In this document: positions 44,647 through 55,854 of the stretch, piece after piece
Numbering within the stretch: the stretch's first letter is position 1
Layout of the letters: every line of letters starts with the position of its first letter
DNA from: Oleisolibacter albus
GTDB taxonomy: Bacteria; Pseudomonadota; Alphaproteobacteria; Azospirillales; Azospirillaceae
Assembly: GCF_003336875.1 (NCBI RefSeq)
Contig: NZ_QGNJ01000020.1
Span: 1-64,000 of the forward strand
DNA length: 64,000 bases
Direction: 5' to 3'
The notes under the pieces: generated by a model
What the model saw: the letters and a program-made list of their open reading frames with translations, nothing else
Databases searched by the model: none
What the model was told of the DNA's origin: nothing
Translations under genes and position numbers: made by a program

Positions 44647-45765
44647 TCAGGGCTGCACCGTGCGCGCCGTCTGTGCCGACGCCTCGCCATCGCGGCCGGT
44701 CAGCAGCCCGGCCTCGCGGTAATAGGCCTCCGCCCCCGGATGCAGCGGCACGGCCAGCCCCTGGAGGGCATTGCCGATGCGGATGCTGGTGCCGCGGGGA
44801 TGCCCCTGCTGCAGCAGCAGCTGGCTGGTCGGGTGCCACAGGGTCCGGGTGATCCCCCGCACCAGATCGGCGGGAATGCTGGCGCGGACCATCCATTGCG
44901 CGCCGATGCCCAGACTCTGTACGGCGGCGACGCCGGTATAGGTATCGGCCTCGATCAGGCTGCGGCTGAATAGCGGCAGCCGCTTGCGCAGCCGGTCGGC
45001 CTCGTCATCGGCGAACCCCAGCAGGCGGATCGGCAGCCGCCGGGCCAGATCGGCCACCGCCGGCAGCGGATAGCCGCCGACGATGAAGAACGCGTCGATA
45101 TCGCCGGCCACCAGCCGGTCGCCCGCGGCCCCAGGGCTGAGATAGGCGGGCTTCACCGTCTTTTCCGACAGGCCATAGGCCGCCAGCAGGGCACGGGCCG
45201 TCACCAGGGTTCCCGATCCCTGCTCGCCCAGCGCCACGCGCTTCCCTTTGAGATCGCGGACACGGGCAATGCCGGAATCGCCCAGCACCACCAGATGGAT
45301 GGTCTCGGTATAGAGGTTGGCGATGGCCCGCAGGTCGGCGAAGGCCCCGTCCTTGTCGAACGGAGCCTCGCCGCGGAAGGCGGCATAGGCCGTATCGGCC
45401 TGGACCAGACTCGATTCCAGGCGTCCCGCCCGCATCAGGCGGATATTCTCCACCGCGCCGGGGGTGGACTGGGCCACACCGATCAGCCCCGGCACCCCGC
45501 AGCTGCCGCCACGGTCGCAGGGCAAGGCCCCCGGCGGGCTGCTGATGGCGTTGGCCAGGATGCCGCCGATGAGGAAATAGGTTCCTCCGGTCGTACCGGT
45601 TCCGATCTGGAAATAGCGGATGGGCTGGGCCGACACACGCGGCGCGCGCATCAGCGGCAGAGCGAGGGCGGCACCGATGCCGATGCGCAACAGGTCACGC
45701 CGCGTCTGCGGCAATGACGGCAGGGGCGGACAGATCTGCACGGCGGGGCGCGCTCGATCGCTCAT
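44647..45765 (-). CDS. TAXI-family TRAP transporter solute-binding protein
   Basis: 372 aa. A twin-arginine signal (TRRDLLRIGIGAALALPL, about 21-38) suggests Tat export. The TAXI domain follows (FQIGTGTTGGTYFLIGGILA, GSCGVPGLIGVAQSTPGAVEN, QADTAYAAF, KRVALGEQGSGT). TAXI proteins feed TRAP membrane subunits, often for glutamate-like or dicarboxylate substrates. No TRAP permease gene is in the window, so it must pair with a distant permease or act alone. Confidence 0.88.
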   Translation of the reverse strand: MSDRARPAVQICPPLPSLPQTRRDLLRIGIGAALALPLMRAPRVSAQPIRYFQIGTGTTGGTYFLIGGILANAISSPPGALPCDRGGSCGVPGLIGVAQSTPGAVENIRLMRAGRLESSLVQADTAYAAFRGEAPFDKDGAFADLRAIANLYTETIHLVVLGDSGIARVRDLKGKRVALGEQGSGTLVTARALLAAYGLSEKTVKPAYLSPGAAGDRLVAGDIDAFFIVGGYPLPAVADLARRLPIRLLGFADDEADRLRKRLPLFSRSLIEADTYTGVAAVQSLGIGAQWMVRASIPADLVRGITRTLWHPTSQLLLQQGHPRGTSIRIGNALQGLAVPLHPGAEAYYREAGLLTGRDGEASAQTARTVQP

Positions 45766-45906
45766 GATCCTCGGGCTTCCATGCTGCTTCGGGCCGGGGT
45801 CCCACGCAACCGGAACGGGGGCGGAACGGCCGCGGGAATGCGCCGGATAACGGGACCGCGATGAGGATTGAACAGATCTGTGACCGAAATGTCGCGCACT
45901 GCCGGC

Positions 45907-46485
45907 CTAAACAAGGCCGGCCAGCATCAGCAGCCCGACCAGGGCGATGAAAGCGGCCGACAGCCGGGCGGCACGGTCGGAGGCCAGCCCCTGGATCAGG
46001 GCGCCGGCCCCGATCCCGGCGCTGAGCAGCAGGGCGCCCCCGGCCAGCAGGCCGGGCCAGAACAGCAGCGGGCGGCTCGGCACCCCGGCCCAGGCCGCCA
46101 GCATCCAGCCATGCACGGCACCGCCGATGGCGGCCAGCACCAGCCCCAGCACTGCCGGCAGGGTCATGGCCAGGGCCGTCATGCCGCCGAAGACGACCAG
46201 CGTGCCTTCCAGCACCAGGCGCACATAGGGCAGCCGCACCCCGCCCTGTTGCAGCAGGGCGAACAGCAGGCCGGCGGCCAGGGCCACGGCCACCTGACGT
46301 CCGGCCTCGCCCTGCCGGCTGGCCCACAGGCCCAGGGCCAGCAATCCCAGCAGATGCACCAGCTGCACCAGCGGCCCGGTCAGGCCGGCAGCGAAGCTGC
46401 CCGGCAGATCGGCGGCCCAGGCCGGCACGGCGGGCAGGCAGAACAGCAGGGATGGCAGGATCGGGCGGGACAGGATCGGGGGCAT
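45907..46485 (-). CDS. HupE/UreJ family membrane protein
   Basis: 192 aa with about six hydrophobic segments. It has a signal-like start (AWAADL), then GPLVQLVHLLGLLALGLWA, a late GGAVHGWMLAAW (His conserved in HupE/UreJ) and a hydrophobic C-terminus. HupE and UreJ are nickel (or cobalt) permeases, often with hydrogenase or urease genes. Neither enzyme is encoded here, so metal uptake for another purpose is possible. Divergent from the malonyl-CoA synthetase gene. Confidence 0.78.
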   Translation of the reverse strand: MPPILSRPILPSLLFCLPAVPAWAADLPGSFAAGLTGPLVQLVHLLGLLALGLWASRQGEAGRQVAVALAAGLLFALLQQGGVRLPYVRLVLEGTLVVFGGMTALAMTLPAVLGLVLAAIGGAVHGWMLAAWAGVPSRPLLFWPGLLAGGALLLSAGIGAGALIQGLASDRAARLSAAFIALVGLLMLAGLV

Positions 46486-46723
46486 GGGCGCGCCGGTCGG
46501 GGGGGAATGGTTCCACTAGCCCGCCTCCCCCGCCGCCGGTCAAGTCCCAATCGATCGGGCCGGGCGCGGCGTGCCGGGGACCGGCGATCCGGACGAGTTG
46601 GCAGGCGCCGACAGGACCGGCTATGGTCATGGCCGTGCAATCGGCGGCGCCCGGACACAGCCGACGCAGGCCGCCACAAACCAAGACGTGTCGCAAGACC
46701 GCAGCTTCCGGAGGAACAGTTCC

Positions 46724-48262
46724 ATGGCCCCCCTGCCCGCCAGCGAGAATCTCTATCACCTGTTCGAAAGCCGGTTTCCCGCCGACCGCAGCCGGCCGTT
46801 CCTGGAGACGGATGAGGGGCAGGTCTGGTCCTATACCGATCTGGAGGCCGTCAGCGCCCGCTATGCCCGCGCCCTGGCCGGCCTCGGCGTGCGCAAGGGC
46901 GACCGGGTGGCCGTGCAGGTGGAGAAATCGCCGGAGAACCTGTTCCTTTATCTGGCCGTGCTGCGCGCCGGCGCCATCTACCTGCCGCTGAACACCGCCT
47001 ATCAGCGTGGCGAGATCGGCTATTTCCTGGAGGATGCCGAGCCCACCCTCTTCGTCTGCCGGCCCGAGAACGCGGCGGAGATGCGGGAGCTGGCCACCCG
47101 CTGCAGGGTTCCGCATCTGCTGACCCTGGGCATGCGCGGCACCGGCACCCTGCCGGAGCTGGCCGCCGGCCAGCCGGACGGGTTCGAGACGGTGCCCATG
47201 CAGCGGGAGGAACTGGCGGCCATCCTCTACACCTCCGGCACCACCGGGCGGTCCAAGGGTGCCATGACCAGCCATGGCAATCTCGCCTCCAATGCCCTGA
47301 TCCTGCACGATCTCTGGGGTTTCCGGCCCGGCGACGTGCTGCTGCATGCCCTGCCCATCTTCCATGTGCACGGACTGTTCGTGGCCACCAACACCACGCT
47401 GCTGAATGGCAGCTCCATGCTGTTCTGCCCGAAATTCGACGTGGACACGGTGATCCGGCTGCTGCCGCGGGCCACGGTGATGATGGGGGTCCCCACCTTC
47501 TACACACGGCTGCTGGCCGACCCGCGCTTCACCCGCGACCTTGCCGCCCATATGCGGCTGTTCATCAGCGGCTCCGCCCCGCTGCTGGCCGACACCCACA
47601 AGGACTTCGCCGCCCGCACCGGCCACGCCATCCTGGAGCGCTACGGCATGACCGAGGCCGGAATGATCACCAGCAACCCCTATGCCGGCGAACGCATCCC
47701 CGGCACCGTGGGCTTCCCGCTGCCGGGCGTCGAGCTGCGCGTGGCCGACGAGCAGGGCCGGATCCTGGGTCCGGAGGAGATCGGCGTCATCGAGTTCCGC
47801 GGCCCCAACCTGTTCAAGGGCTATTGGCGGAAGCCGGAGAAGACGGCGGAGGACATGCGGCCCGACGGCTTCTTCATCACCGGCGATGTGGGCAAGGTCG
47901 ATGCCCGCGGTTATGTGCATATCGTCGGCCGGGCCAAGGATCTGGTGATCTGCGGCGGGTACAATGTCTATCCCAAGGAGATCGAGACGGTGATCGATGC
48001 CATCGACGGCGTGGTCGAAAGCGCCGTCATCGGTCTGCCGCACCCGGATTTCGGCGAGGCGGTGGCGGCCGTGGTACAGCGCAAGCCGGGCCGCCCGGAC
48101 GTGAGCGAGGACGGCATCATCGCCCAGGTCAAGGGGGAACTGGCCAATTTCAAGGTGCCCAAGCGGGTCTGGTTCGTGGATGAGCTGCCGCGCAACCAGA
48201 TGGGCAAGGTGCAGAAAGCCCTGCTGCGCGAACAGCATCGGGACACGTTCAAGCCGGCGTGA
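46724..48262 (+). CDS. Malonyl-CoA synthetase (MatB-like adenylate-forming ligase)
   Basis: 512 aa from ATG 46724 after GGAGGA. ANL-superfamily motifs: ILYTSGTTGRSKGAM, LPIFHVHGLF, YGMTEAGM, TGDVGKVDARGYVHIVGR and the catalytic Lys in PRNQMGKVQK. Length and the HVHGLFVATN region fit MatB, which activates malonate with ATP and CoA. The usual partner matA (malonyl-CoA decarboxylase) is absent, so malonyl-CoA may feed fatty-acid synthesis. A related acyl-CoA synthetase cannot be excluded. Confidence 0.85.
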   Translation: MAPLPASENLYHLFESRFPADRSRPFLETDEGQVWSYTDLEAVSARYARALAGLGVRKGDRVAVQVEKSPENLFLYLAVLRAGAIYLPLNTAYQRGEIGYFLEDAEPTLFVCRPENAAEMRELATRCRVPHLLTLGMRGTGTLPELAAGQPDGFETVPMQREELAAILYTSGTTGRSKGAMTSHGNLASNALILHDLWGFRPGDVLLHALPIFHVHGLFVATNTTLLNGSSMLFCPKFDVDTVIRLLPRATVMMGVPTFYTRLLADPRFTRDLAAHMRLFISGSAPLLADTHKDFAARTGHAILERYGMTEAGMITSNPYAGERIPGTVGFPLPGVELRVADEQGRILGPEEIGVIEFRGPNLFKGYWRKPEKTAEDMRPDGFFITGDVGKVDARGYVHIVGRAKDLVICGGYNVYPKEIETVIDAIDGVVESAVIGLPHPDFGEAVAAVVQRKPGRPDVSEDGIIAQVKGELANFKVPKRVWFVDELPRNQMGKVQKALLREQHRDTFKPA

Positions 48263-48493
48263 TCGCCCCCGGACGCACGTGGCCCTGCTGCACCGCCCCC
48301 ATGGAAATGCTACCCTACGCCGGTCACAGCAGGTAGAGTGCAGTCGGCCGGCGCAGGGTCGCTCCGGCCATCAAACGCATGCTATACCAAACGCTTAGTG
48401 CCTTACTGGCGCTTCATCGCGCGGCCGGATGGCGCTAGGATGGGCTGTTGCACCGCACCCACGGTGGTGCGACCGCCGACCGGAGACGGACCG

Positions 48494-49150
48494 ATGACGC
48501 TGTACGGATCGCCTGTTAGCCCCTATGTCGCCCGCGTCCTGCTGGCCATCCGCTACAAGGGCCTGAAGATCCCTCTGGCCGATGCGCCCGGCGGCAGCCT
48601 GAAGTCGCCGGCGTATCTGGCCATCAACCCCTATGGCAAAATGCCGGCCCTGGATGCCGATGGCGGCCATGTCATCGAATCCGAGATCATCTGCGAATAT
48701 CTGGACGAGCGCTTCCCGGAGAAGAGCATCCTCCCCGGCGATGCGCTGGCCCGCGCCCGTGCCCGCACCATCAGCCGCGCCCTCGACCTCTATGTGCTGC
48801 CCGGCCTGCTGGGCCTGCTGGGACAGATGAACCCGGTCACCCGCGACCAGCCGCTGGTGGACCGCAATATGGCTGACATCCGCAAGGGGCTGGACGGTCT
48901 GGAATTCCTGCTGGTCGGCCCTTGGGCCGCCGGGCCGCAGCTGACGCTGGCGGACTGCACCCTGGTCCCCACCTGCTTCTATCTGGAGCGGTTCCTGCCG
49001 GTCTTCGGCAGCATCGACGCCTTCGCCGGCCATCCCCGCATGGCGGCCGTCTGGGCCGTGGCCAAGGCCGATCCGCTGGTTGCCGGGCTGCTGGACGAGA
49101 TGGGCACCGGCCTGGATGCCTTCATGCGCCGCCGTCCGGCCAACAGCTGA
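48494..49150 (+). CDS. Glutathione S-transferase family protein (second)
   Basis: 218 aa from ATG 48494. Starts MTLYGSPVSPYVARVLLAI, with the active-site Ser, then NPYGKMPALDADGGHVIESEII. The all-helical C-terminal domain contains LTLADCTLVPTCFY (N-capping Asp). Not closely similar to the GST at 43987-44640. The gene is 231 bp after the ligase gene, and AT-rich sequence at about 48370-48410 may be its promoter. Confidence 0.88.
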   Translation: MTLYGSPVSPYVARVLLAIRYKGLKIPLADAPGGSLKSPAYLAINPYGKMPALDADGGHVIESEIICEYLDERFPEKSILPGDALARARARTISRALDLYVLPGLLGLLGQMNPVTRDQPLVDRNMADIRKGLDGLEFLLVGPWAAGPQLTLADCTLVPTCFYLERFLPVFGSIDAFAGHPRMAAVWAVAKADPLVAGLLDEMGTGLDAFMRRRPANS

Positions 49151-49162
49151 CCCGGGCGCCTG

Positions 49163-51664
49163 CTACCCGGCCTGCCGATCGAGATCCTCCGCGGTCCGCG
49201 TCCAGCCCGGCCGGGATGTGTCGGCCGCGGTCCCCACGGGATAGGGCACCGCGTGCGCCGGCAGCCAGCGCGCCACGGCGCCCAGCAACTCGCCGCGGCG
49301 GAACGGCTTCGACACCATGTCGTCCATGCCCGCCGCCAGATAGGCCTCGCGGGCGCCGGCCATGGCATCGGCCGACAGGGCCAGGATCGGCGTCCGCGCC
49401 CAGCCCGCCGCCGCCTCATGGGCACGCATCAGCCGGGTGGCCTCCAGCCCGTCAATGCCCGGCAGCTGCACATCGCTCAACACCAGATCGACGCCCCCCT
49501 GGCGGAACAGATCGAGCGCCACCTCCCCGCAGTCGGCGACCCGGACCCGCAGACCGGCCCGTTCCAGCATGATGCGGGCGATCTCCTGGTTGGCCGGATT
49601 GTCCTCGATCAGCAGCACCAGCCCCTGGTGGCCGACGGGAACCTCCGCCTTCGGCGCACCGCCGGCCGCGGTCTCACCCGGCGGCAGCGGGACGGTGAAG
49701 TGGAAGCAGGTGCCGGCGCCGACGGCACTGTCCACCGCCAGGGTTCCGCCCATGAGGCCGACCAGCCTGCGACTGATGGCCAGACCCAGGCCGGTCCCGC
49801 CGAAGCGGCGGCACACGTCGCGCTCGGCCTGGGCGTAGGGTCTGAACAGACGGGCAAGCCCCTGCGCATCGATGCCGGGGCCGGTGTCCCGCACGGCGAA
49901 ACACAGTCCGTTCACCATCGTCACCTCCGGTGTGACCGACAGGCCGACCGATCCCCGCTCCGTGAATTTCACGGCGTTGGAGAGCAGGTTCAGCAGGACC
50001 TGCCGCAGACGGGTGGGATCGCCGTGACGGATGACGGCCAGGGCCGGATCGATCGTGGCGGCCAGAGCCAGCCCCTTGCACCGGGCGCGGTGATCCAGCA
50101 TGGCGAGGGCACCCTGGACCAGCCGCTCCAGGTCGAAATCGATGTTCTCCAGCTCGACCCTGCCGGCCTCCAGCTTGGAGATGTCGAGGATGTCATCGAC
50201 CACGGCCAGCAGCGCCTCGGCGCTCTGCCGGATGGTCTCCACCCGCTGGCGCTGCTCCGCCGGCAATGCACTGTCCAGCAGCAGTTCGGCCATGCCCAGG
50301 ACACCGTGCATGGGCGTGCGCACCTCGTGGCTCATGCTGGCCAGGAACAGCGATTTCGCCTCGTTGGCCGTCTCGGCGGCGGCCCGCGCCCGGTCACGGT
50401 CATCGGCCAGAACCGCCAGATCGGCCGCCTGCCCCTCCAGCCGCTGCTGGCTCTGGCGCAGGGTGGCGTTGGCGGCTTCCAGTGCGGCCGTGCGGTCCGC
50501 CACCCGCTGCTCCAGCGCGGCATTGGCCTCCCGCAGGGCATCCGCCGCCGCGCGCTCGGCGGTGAAGGCCTCACCCAGGGCCGTGGCCAGGGTCCGGACC
50601 TCGGCATAGCCCCGGACCGGCGGCAACACCCCGCCATGGCGGAGCTGCCCCGCGGCCCGGGCCAGCAGTTCCAGCGGCCGGGCGATGATCCTGGCCGAGG
50701 CCAGCCCGGCCACCACGGCCAGCCCGGTGATGACCAGCCCGGCCAGAAGCAGCGACCGGTGGAGGGCGGCCACCGGCGCCAGGGCCAAACTGACCGGCTG
50801 ACGGCTGACGACCCACCAGCCCAGGCCGGGATAATCCTTGTAGCCGAGGGTGGTGGCACTGGCCGACAGGTGGCTGGCCGTCCAGGGCGCCGCGGCCAGA
50901 TCCGGCCGGCCGTCGCGCAGGGGGATCTCCAGACCGGGCGTTCCGGCCGGTCCCAGCAGCACCGAGCCTCCGGCGGAGAGGACCAGCAGTTCCACCCCCG
51001 CCGCCCGCTGGGTCGGGGCCAGCACCGAGGCCTCCACCTCCCGCGCCCAATCCCAGCTCAGATGTGCCCCCAGCACCCCCTGCAGGCGCCCATCGGGCGC
51101 CTGCAGGGGAACCGCCACATCGACGAAGCGCAAGGGGTCCGCCCCCGGCGGCGCCAGCAGCTTCTGCAGCAGCTTGGCATCATGCACATCACCGACGAAC
51201 GGACCCTGGAGCGCGCCCTTGAACCAGGGGCGGGCCGCCACCGACTGACCTTCCAGCAGGCCGCCGGCAGCGGCGACCACCGTCCCGGCCGCATCGGTGA
51301 AGCCGATCCAGGCATAGGCGGGATAGGTGGTCTGCAACCGGTCCAGCAGCGCCCGGCGCCGGCCGGCCAGGGCATCATCGGGCAGCGACAGCATGTCCAG
51401 TGCCGCCGCCACCTGGATGTCACGCCAGCGCTCGAACATGCCCTGGTCCAGCCGGTCGCGCATCTGCGCCGCAGCTTCGGACAATCGGGCGGCGGCCTCG
51501 GCACCGGCCTGTCGGCGGGCCATCTGCCCCAGCACCAGACTTGTGGCCATGGTCGAGATGGCGATCAGCAGCCCCAGCGCCAGCACCAGCCAAGTGGCCA
51601 GCGGGCGGGCGGCCCGGTCGGGAGACCCGGACGGAACGGCGGTGGGGTCGCTCTCGGACGGCAT
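49163..51664 (-). CDS. Hybrid histidine kinase with extracellular Cache-like sensor
   Basis: 833 aa from ATG 51664. TM1 at about 23-45; a large periplasmic Cache-like sensor (about 50-310) with [14 protein letters not shown] and [10 protein letters not shown]2 at about 325-345; HAMP; coiled coil (about 400-470). HisKA follows with [10 protein letters not shown] (phospho-His), then HATPase_c with [19 protein letters not shown] and [10 protein letters not shown]-terminal receiver domain has LIEDN, phospho-Asp in [10 protein letters not shown] and the Lys in SKPF. No response regulator is adjacent, so its output may be a distant phosphotransfer protein. Confidence 0.93.
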   Translation of the reverse strand: MPSESDPTAVPSGSPDRAARPLATWLVLALGLLIAISTMATSLVLGQMARRQAGAEAAARLSEAAAQMRDRLDQGMFERWRDIQVAAALDMLSLPDDALAGRRRALLDRLQTTYPAYAWIGFTDAAGTVVAAAGGLLEGQSVAARPWFKGALQGPFVGDVHDAKLLQKLLAPPGADPLRFVDVAVPLQAPDGRLQGVLGAHLSWDWAREVEASVLAPTQRAAGVELLVLSAGGSVLLGPAGTPGLEIPLRDGRPDLAAAPWTASHLSASATTLGYKDYPGLGWWVVSRQPVSLALAPVAALHRSLLLAGLVITGLAVVAGLASARIIARPLELLARAAGQLRHGGVLPPVRGYAEVRTLATALGEAFTAERAAADALREANAALEQRVADRTAALEAANATLRQSQQRLEGQAADLAVLADDRDRARAAAETANEAKSLFLASMSHEVRTPMHGVLGMAELLLDSALPAEQRQRVETIRQSAEALLAVVDDILDISKLEAGRVELENIDFDLERLVQGALAMLDHRARCKGLALAATIDPALAVIRHGDPTRLRQVLLNLLSNAVKFTERGSVGLSVTPEVTMVNGLCFAVRDTGPGIDAQGLARLFRPYAQAERDVCRRFGGTGLGLAISRRLVGLMGGTLAVDSAVGAGTCFHFTVPLPPGETAAGGAPKAEVPVGHQGLVLLIEDNPANQEIARIMLERAGLRVRVADCGEVALDLFRQGGVDLVLSDVQLPGIDGLEATRLMRAHEAAAGWARTPILALSADAMAGAREAYLAAGMDDMVSKPFRRGELLGAVARWLPAHAVPYPVGTAADTSRPGWTRTAEDLDRQAG

Positions 51665-51883
51665 GGGCGATGTCCTGGCTCGGCACGATAGGATGATGCC
51701 AAGGTTCAGGGCCGGTTCCAATGCCAATGGTTGGCTTTTCTCATGGTTATTACAACCGGGATTCGGAGGGTTGGGCCCACGGCCCCGGCCGCCCGATGGC
51801 ACCGGCCCGTGCAGGACCGTTGACCGGAACAACAAGCGGACGCATGGTGCCCCAACTCTTTTGAGCTTGGGGAAACGCCCGAC

Positions 51884-53968
51884 ATGTCCGTGCAACGTTT
51901 CAAGACCGCCATTCTCGCCGCCAGCGCCGGGCTCGCGCTGATGGCGGCCAGTGCCGCCCATGCCGACGAAGGCATGTGGACGCTCGACAATCTGCCGGTG
52001 GACGCCATCCAGAAGACCACCGGCTTCCGTCCCGACTCCGACTGGGTGAAGAAGGTCCAGCTCAGCTCCGTGCGCTTGGCTGGCGGCTGCTCCGGCAGTT
52101 TCGTTTCGCCCAATGGCTTGGTGATGACCAATCACCACTGCGCCGCGACCTGCATCGCCGAGCTGAGCACGCCCGAGAACGACATCCAGGCCAACGGCTT
52201 CCTGGCCAAGACCACGGGTGAGGAGAAGCGCTGCGCCGGCGTCGAGATCAACCAGCTGGTCTCCATCACCGACGTGACCGATGCCGTGCGCAAGGCCACC
52301 GAGGGCAAGACCGGCCAGGCCTTCGCCGATGCCCGCCGTGCCGCGCTGGCCGATGTGGAGAAGCAGTGCTCCGCCGGCGATACCGGCGTGCGTTGCGACG
52401 TGGTCACCCTGTACCAGGGCGGCAAGTACCATCTGTACCGGTACAAGCGTTATCAGGATGTCCGTCTGGCCTTCGCGCCGGAGCACAGCCTCGGCGCCTT
52501 CGGCGGCGACCCGGACAATTTCAACTTCCCGCGCTACAGCCTGGACATGTCGCTGATGCGCGTGTACGGCGCCGACGGCAAGCCGATCTCCAGCCCCGAC
52601 TTCTTCAAATGGTCGAAGGATGGCACCAAGGCCGGCGATGCCGTGTTCGTGACCGGCCACCCCGGCTCGACCAGCCGTCTGGCCACCATCGCCCAGCTGA
52701 AGACGGTGCGCGACACCGCCCTGCCGTCGACCCTGATCTACCTGTCGGAGCTGCGCGGCCGCCTGATCGAGTTCGGGCGTGAGAATCCCGAGCGCGCCAG
52801 CATGGCCCTGGAGAGCCTTCAGGGCGTGGAGAACAGCTTCAAGGTCTTCAAGGGCCGCCACCAGGCCCTGACCGACGCCGAATTCTTCGGCAAGAAGCAG
52901 GCCCAGGAAGATGAGCTGCGCCAGCGCATCAACCAGGACCAGAAGCTGCGTGTCCTGGTCGGCGACGCCTATGACCAGATCGAGGCGGCGCAGAAGCGGT
53001 CGGTGCAGCTGTATCCGCGCTATCTGATGCTGGAGCGCATGCGCGGCTTCAACAGCGAGCTGGCCAGCTTCGCCCGCCAGCTGGTGCGCGCCACCGCCGA
53101 GCAGTCCAAGCCCAACGCCGAGCGTCTGCGCGAATATGGCGAGGCCCGCCTGCCGGCGCTGAAGCAGGCGCTGGCCAACCCGGCCCCGGTCCATACCGAG
53201 CTGGACATCGCCACCCTGGCCTTCTCGCTCAGCAAGCTGCGCGAGCAGTTCGGCCCGGACGACGCCCTGGTCAAGACCGTGCTGGGCAAGAAGTCGCCGG
53301 AAGAGCTGGCGGTCGAGCTGGTCAAGGGCAGCAAGCTGGGTGATCCGGCCGTGCGTCTGGCCCTGTTCGAGGGCGGCGCCACGGCGGTGCAGGCCAGCAC
53401 CGATCCCATGATCAAGCTGATGGCTGCCATCGACACCGAGGCCCGCGCCACGCGCAAGGCCATGGAGGAAGAGGTCGAGGCCGTGGTCGAGAAGGCCCAG
53501 GCCCGCATCGCCCAGGCCCGCTTCGCCATCTATGGCGACAGCATCTATCCCGACGCCACCTTCTCGCTGCGCCTGTCCTATGGCGTGGTGAAGGGCTGGG
53601 AGGAGATCGACGGCCACCAGGTGCAGCCCTTCACCACCTATGCCGGCCTGTTCGAGCGGGAGACTGGTTCCGACCCGTTCGCCCTGCCCAAGCGCTGGAT
53701 GGACGCCAAGTCGAAGATCGACCTGAAGACCCCGTACAACACCTCCACCACCAATGACATCATCGGCGGCAACTCCGGTTCGCCGGGGATCAACGCCAAG
53801 GCCGAGGTGGTGGGCCTGCTGTTCGACGGCAACATCCACAGCCTGTCCGGCGACTACGGCTACGAGCCCAAGCGCAACCGGGCCGTGATGGTCGATGTCC
53901 GCGGCATGCGCGAAGCGCTGGACAAGGTCTATGGCGCCGACAACCTGCTGAAGGAACTGGGCTTCTGA
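51884..53968 (+). CDS. S46 family dipeptidyl peptidase (DPP7/DPP11 family)
   Basis: 694 aa with a signal peptide (cleavage near AHA, residue 27). Chymotrypsin-like triad: His85 in [10 protein letters not shown], Asp in YQDVRLAF (about 200) and Ser in GGNSGSP (about 630). A large helical domain between the halves covers the active site. The residue that sets P1 specificity (673 in P. gingivalis numbering, in FDGN) is Gly, as in DPP7, not the Arg of acid-specific DPP11. It is therefore predicted to release dipeptides with a hydrophobic P1 residue in the periplasm. A terminator follows. Confidence 0.93.
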   Translation: MSVQRFKTAILAASAGLALMAASAAHADEGMWTLDNLPVDAIQKTTGFRPDSDWVKKVQLSSVRLAGGCSGSFVSPNGLVMTNHHCAATCIAELSTPENDIQANGFLAKTTGEEKRCAGVEINQLVSITDVTDAVRKATEGKTGQAFADARRAALADVEKQCSAGDTGVRCDVVTLYQGGKYHLYRYKRYQDVRLAFAPEHSLGAFGGDPDNFNFPRYSLDMSLMRVYGADGKPISSPDFFKWSKDGTKAGDAVFVTGHPGSTSRLATIAQLKTVRDTALPSTLIYLSELRGRLIEFGRENPERASMALESLQGVENSFKVFKGRHQALTDAEFFGKKQAQEDELRQRINQDQKLRVLVGDAYDQIEAAQKRSVQLYPRYLMLERMRGFNSELASFARQLVRATAEQSKPNAERLREYGEARLPALKQALANPAPVHTELDIATLAFSLSKLREQFGPDDALVKTVLGKKSPEELAVELVKGSKLGDPAVRLALFEGGATAVQASTDPMIKLMAAIDTEARATRKAMEEEVEAVVEKAQARIAQARFAIYGDSIYPDATFSLRLSYGVVKGWEEIDGHQVQPFTTYAGLFERETGSDPFALPKRWMDAKSKIDLKTPYNTSTTNDIIGGNSGSPGINAKAEVVGLLFDGNIHSLSGDYGYEPKRNRAVMVDVRGMREALDKVYGADNLLKELGF

Positions 53969-54004
53969 TCGGCCCGGCAACCGGACCGATAGACGTCTGA
54001 CGGG

Positions 54005-54041
54005 AACGGGTCCGCCTTTCGGGGTGGGCCCGTTTCTTTTT
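54005..54041 (+). terminator. Rho-independent terminator after S46 peptidase
   Basis: 12-bp stem (AACGGGTCCGCC with GGTGGGCCCGTT, two G-U pairs), small loop and a TTTCTTTTT tail. Confidence 0.85.
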
Positions 54042-54196
54042 GACCGTCGGCGAAGCGCAAGGCTGCGTCCCGCCGCCGCTTCCGATCTTCCCTTGCAGGT
54101 CCGCACCGCCCGCTTATGGTGGTGCCACTCTGGAGACCGGATTGCCCGGCCCCGCCCCCTTTGGCAGGGTCGGGGATCGGGACGTGGGGAGAAACC

Positions 54197-54871
54197 GTGC
54201 TGAAGCTTGGCCGTCACCTGTTGCTGCTGGGGCTGTTGGGGCTTGCCGCCTGCACCGCGACCCCGCCGCCGGCGGCACCCGACCCGGAACTGCTGTTCTG
54301 GGACAGCATCAAGGAAAGCCGCAACCCCGCGGAATACCAGGCCTATCTCGACGCCTACCCCCACGGCCGCTTCGCCGGCCTGGCCCGGCTGCGTGTGGAT
54401 GTGCTGACGCCCAAGGTGGTGATGTCGCCGCCGCGCAAGCCGGTGCAGAAACCCGCGCCCAAGCCGCCTGCGGAACAGCAGCAGCCGGTGCCGCCCAGCG
54501 AGCAGCAGGGTGAGCCGTCCATCACCGACGCGCCGGCTCCGCCGGTGGCCTGGGCCAAGGTGGAGGGTCTGTCCGGCGCCGCCGACCCGCGCGTGCGCAG
54601 CCGCATCATGGAATGCTGGGTGCCGCCGCCGCTGCCCCGTGGCGGCCCGTCGCTGCGGGCGGAGATCGCCGTCTATTTCGATGATGCCGGCAAGGTCATC
54701 GGCACCGCCTTTTCCGATGGCAATGGCGACATGGCCGACGCCACCTATCGCGGCTTCGTGGAAAGCGCCCTGGCCGCACCGATGAAGCCGGACTGCCGCA
54801 CCCTGGACCTGCCGGCCGGAACCCCGGCCGGCAGCCTCAGCCTGCTGTTCGGGCTCGACAGCCCGCCCTGA
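54197..54871 (+). CDS. Lipoprotein with short helical repeat and Pro-rich linker
   Basis: 224 aa from GTG 54197 after GGGGAGA; this start gives a clean lipobox (GLLGLAAC, Cys about residue 18). Residues about 33-65 ([30 protein letters not shown]) match a helical hairpin common in bacterial caspase-like and TPR/Sel1-associated proteins. A Pro/Gln/Lys linker (about 75-115) leads to a C-terminal domain (about 125-224) resembling TonB/TolA-type C-terminal folds ([13 protein letters not shown], two Cys). Probably an envelope lipoprotein; function unknown. Confidence 0.7.
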   Translation: MLKLGRHLLLLGLLGLAACTATPPPAAPDPELLFWDSIKESRNPAEYQAYLDAYPHGRFAGLARLRVDVLTPKVVMSPPRKPVQKPAPKPPAEQQQPVPPSEQQGEPSITDAPAPPVAWAKVEGLSGAADPRVRSRIMECWVPPPLPRGGPSLRAEIAVYFDDAGKVIGTAFSDGNGDMADATYRGFVESALAAPMKPDCRTLDLPAGTPAGSLSLLFGLDSPP

Positions 54872-54905
54872 GGCGGGCCGTCCTGGTGTCAGACCGCGGC
54901 CAGGC

Positions 54906-55670
54906 TCATTTCGGGGCCATGCGGATGGCGCCGTCCAGCCGGATGGTCTCGCCGTTCAGCATGCTGTTGGCGATGATGTGCAGGGCCAGGGCCGCATATT
55001 CCTGCGGCCGGCCCAGGCGGGAGGGGAACGGCACCTGTTTGCCCAGGCTGTCCTGCGCCTCCTGCGGCAGGCCCAGCATCATCGGCGTCAGGAACAGACC
55101 CGGCGCGATGGTGCAGACCCGGATGCCGGAGCGGGCCAGTTCCCGCGCCACCGGCAGGGTCATGGCATGGACCGCCCCCTTGGAGGCGGCATAGGCCGCC
55201 TGGCCGATCTGCCCGTCGAAGGCGGCGACGGACGCGGTGTTGATGATGACGCCCCGCTCCCCATCGGCGGTCACCGGGTCCAGCGTGGCCATGGCGTCGG
55301 CGGCCAGCCGCAGCAGGTTGAAGCTGCCGACCAGATTGACGTCGATGACCGTGCGGAACAGGTCCAGGCTGTGCGGGCCGTCGCGCCCCAGCACCTTGGC
55401 CGGCGGCGCGATGCCGGCGCAGTTCACCACGATGCGCGCGGCCCCATGGGCGCTGCGTGCCGCCGCGATGGCCTGTTGCACGCTGTCGGCCGCGGTGACA
55501 TCGCAGGCCAGGGCCAGACCGCCGATCTCCGCCGCCACGCGCTGCGCCGCCTCGTGATTGACATCCAGAAGCGCCACCCTGGCGCCGGCCGCCGCCAGCG
55601 CCCGTGCCGTCGCCTCACCCAGGCCGGAGCCGCCGCCGCTGACCAGAGCGGCCGATCCCGTCACATCCAT
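54906..55670 (-). CDS. Short-chain dehydrogenase, 3-hydroxyacyl-CoA dehydrogenase type
   Basis: 254 aa classical SDR. Cofactor motif [15 protein letters not shown] (about 11-25), NCAGIAPP, catalytic Ser in NTASVAAF, and YAASK (Tyr-x3-Lys). [21 protein letters not shown] and RLGRPQEYA resemble the HSD17B10/type II 3-hydroxyacyl-CoA dehydrogenase group, so a role in fatty-acid or branched-chain catabolism is likely. No beta-oxidation genes adjoin it. Confidence 0.87.
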   Translation of the reverse strand: MDVTGSAALVSGGGSGLGEATARALAAAGARVALLDVNHEAAQRVAAEIGGLALACDVTAADSVQQAIAAARSAHGAARIVVNCAGIAPPAKVLGRDGPHSLDLFRTVIDVNLVGSFNLLRLAADAMATLDPVTADGERGVIINTASVAAFDGQIGQAAYAASKGAVHAMTLPVARELARSGIRVCTIAPGLFLTPMMLGLPQEAQDSLGKQVPFPSRLGRPQEYAALALHIIANSMLNGETIRLDGAIRMAPK

Positions 55671-55854
55671 GGTCGTTTCTTCCCGTATCGTTGCGCCGGA
55701 CCCCGGCTTTTCTGCCCGCCGTCCGCCCGTTCCGGCGGTTGATAGCAGAGACGGCGGCTGTGCGCATCACCGCCCTGGCGCCCCGGTTTCACCCGGGATC
55801 TGTCCCGCCGGGCATGGTCTTGCCAGTCCGGCCCGCAATCCCATATCGAAGGTC

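Noticed and set aside
49163-54364. 1,733-codon continuous minus frame
   Set aside because: Only its last 833 codons are the histidine kinase. The upstream part is the reverse of the S46 peptidase gene and has no homology features.
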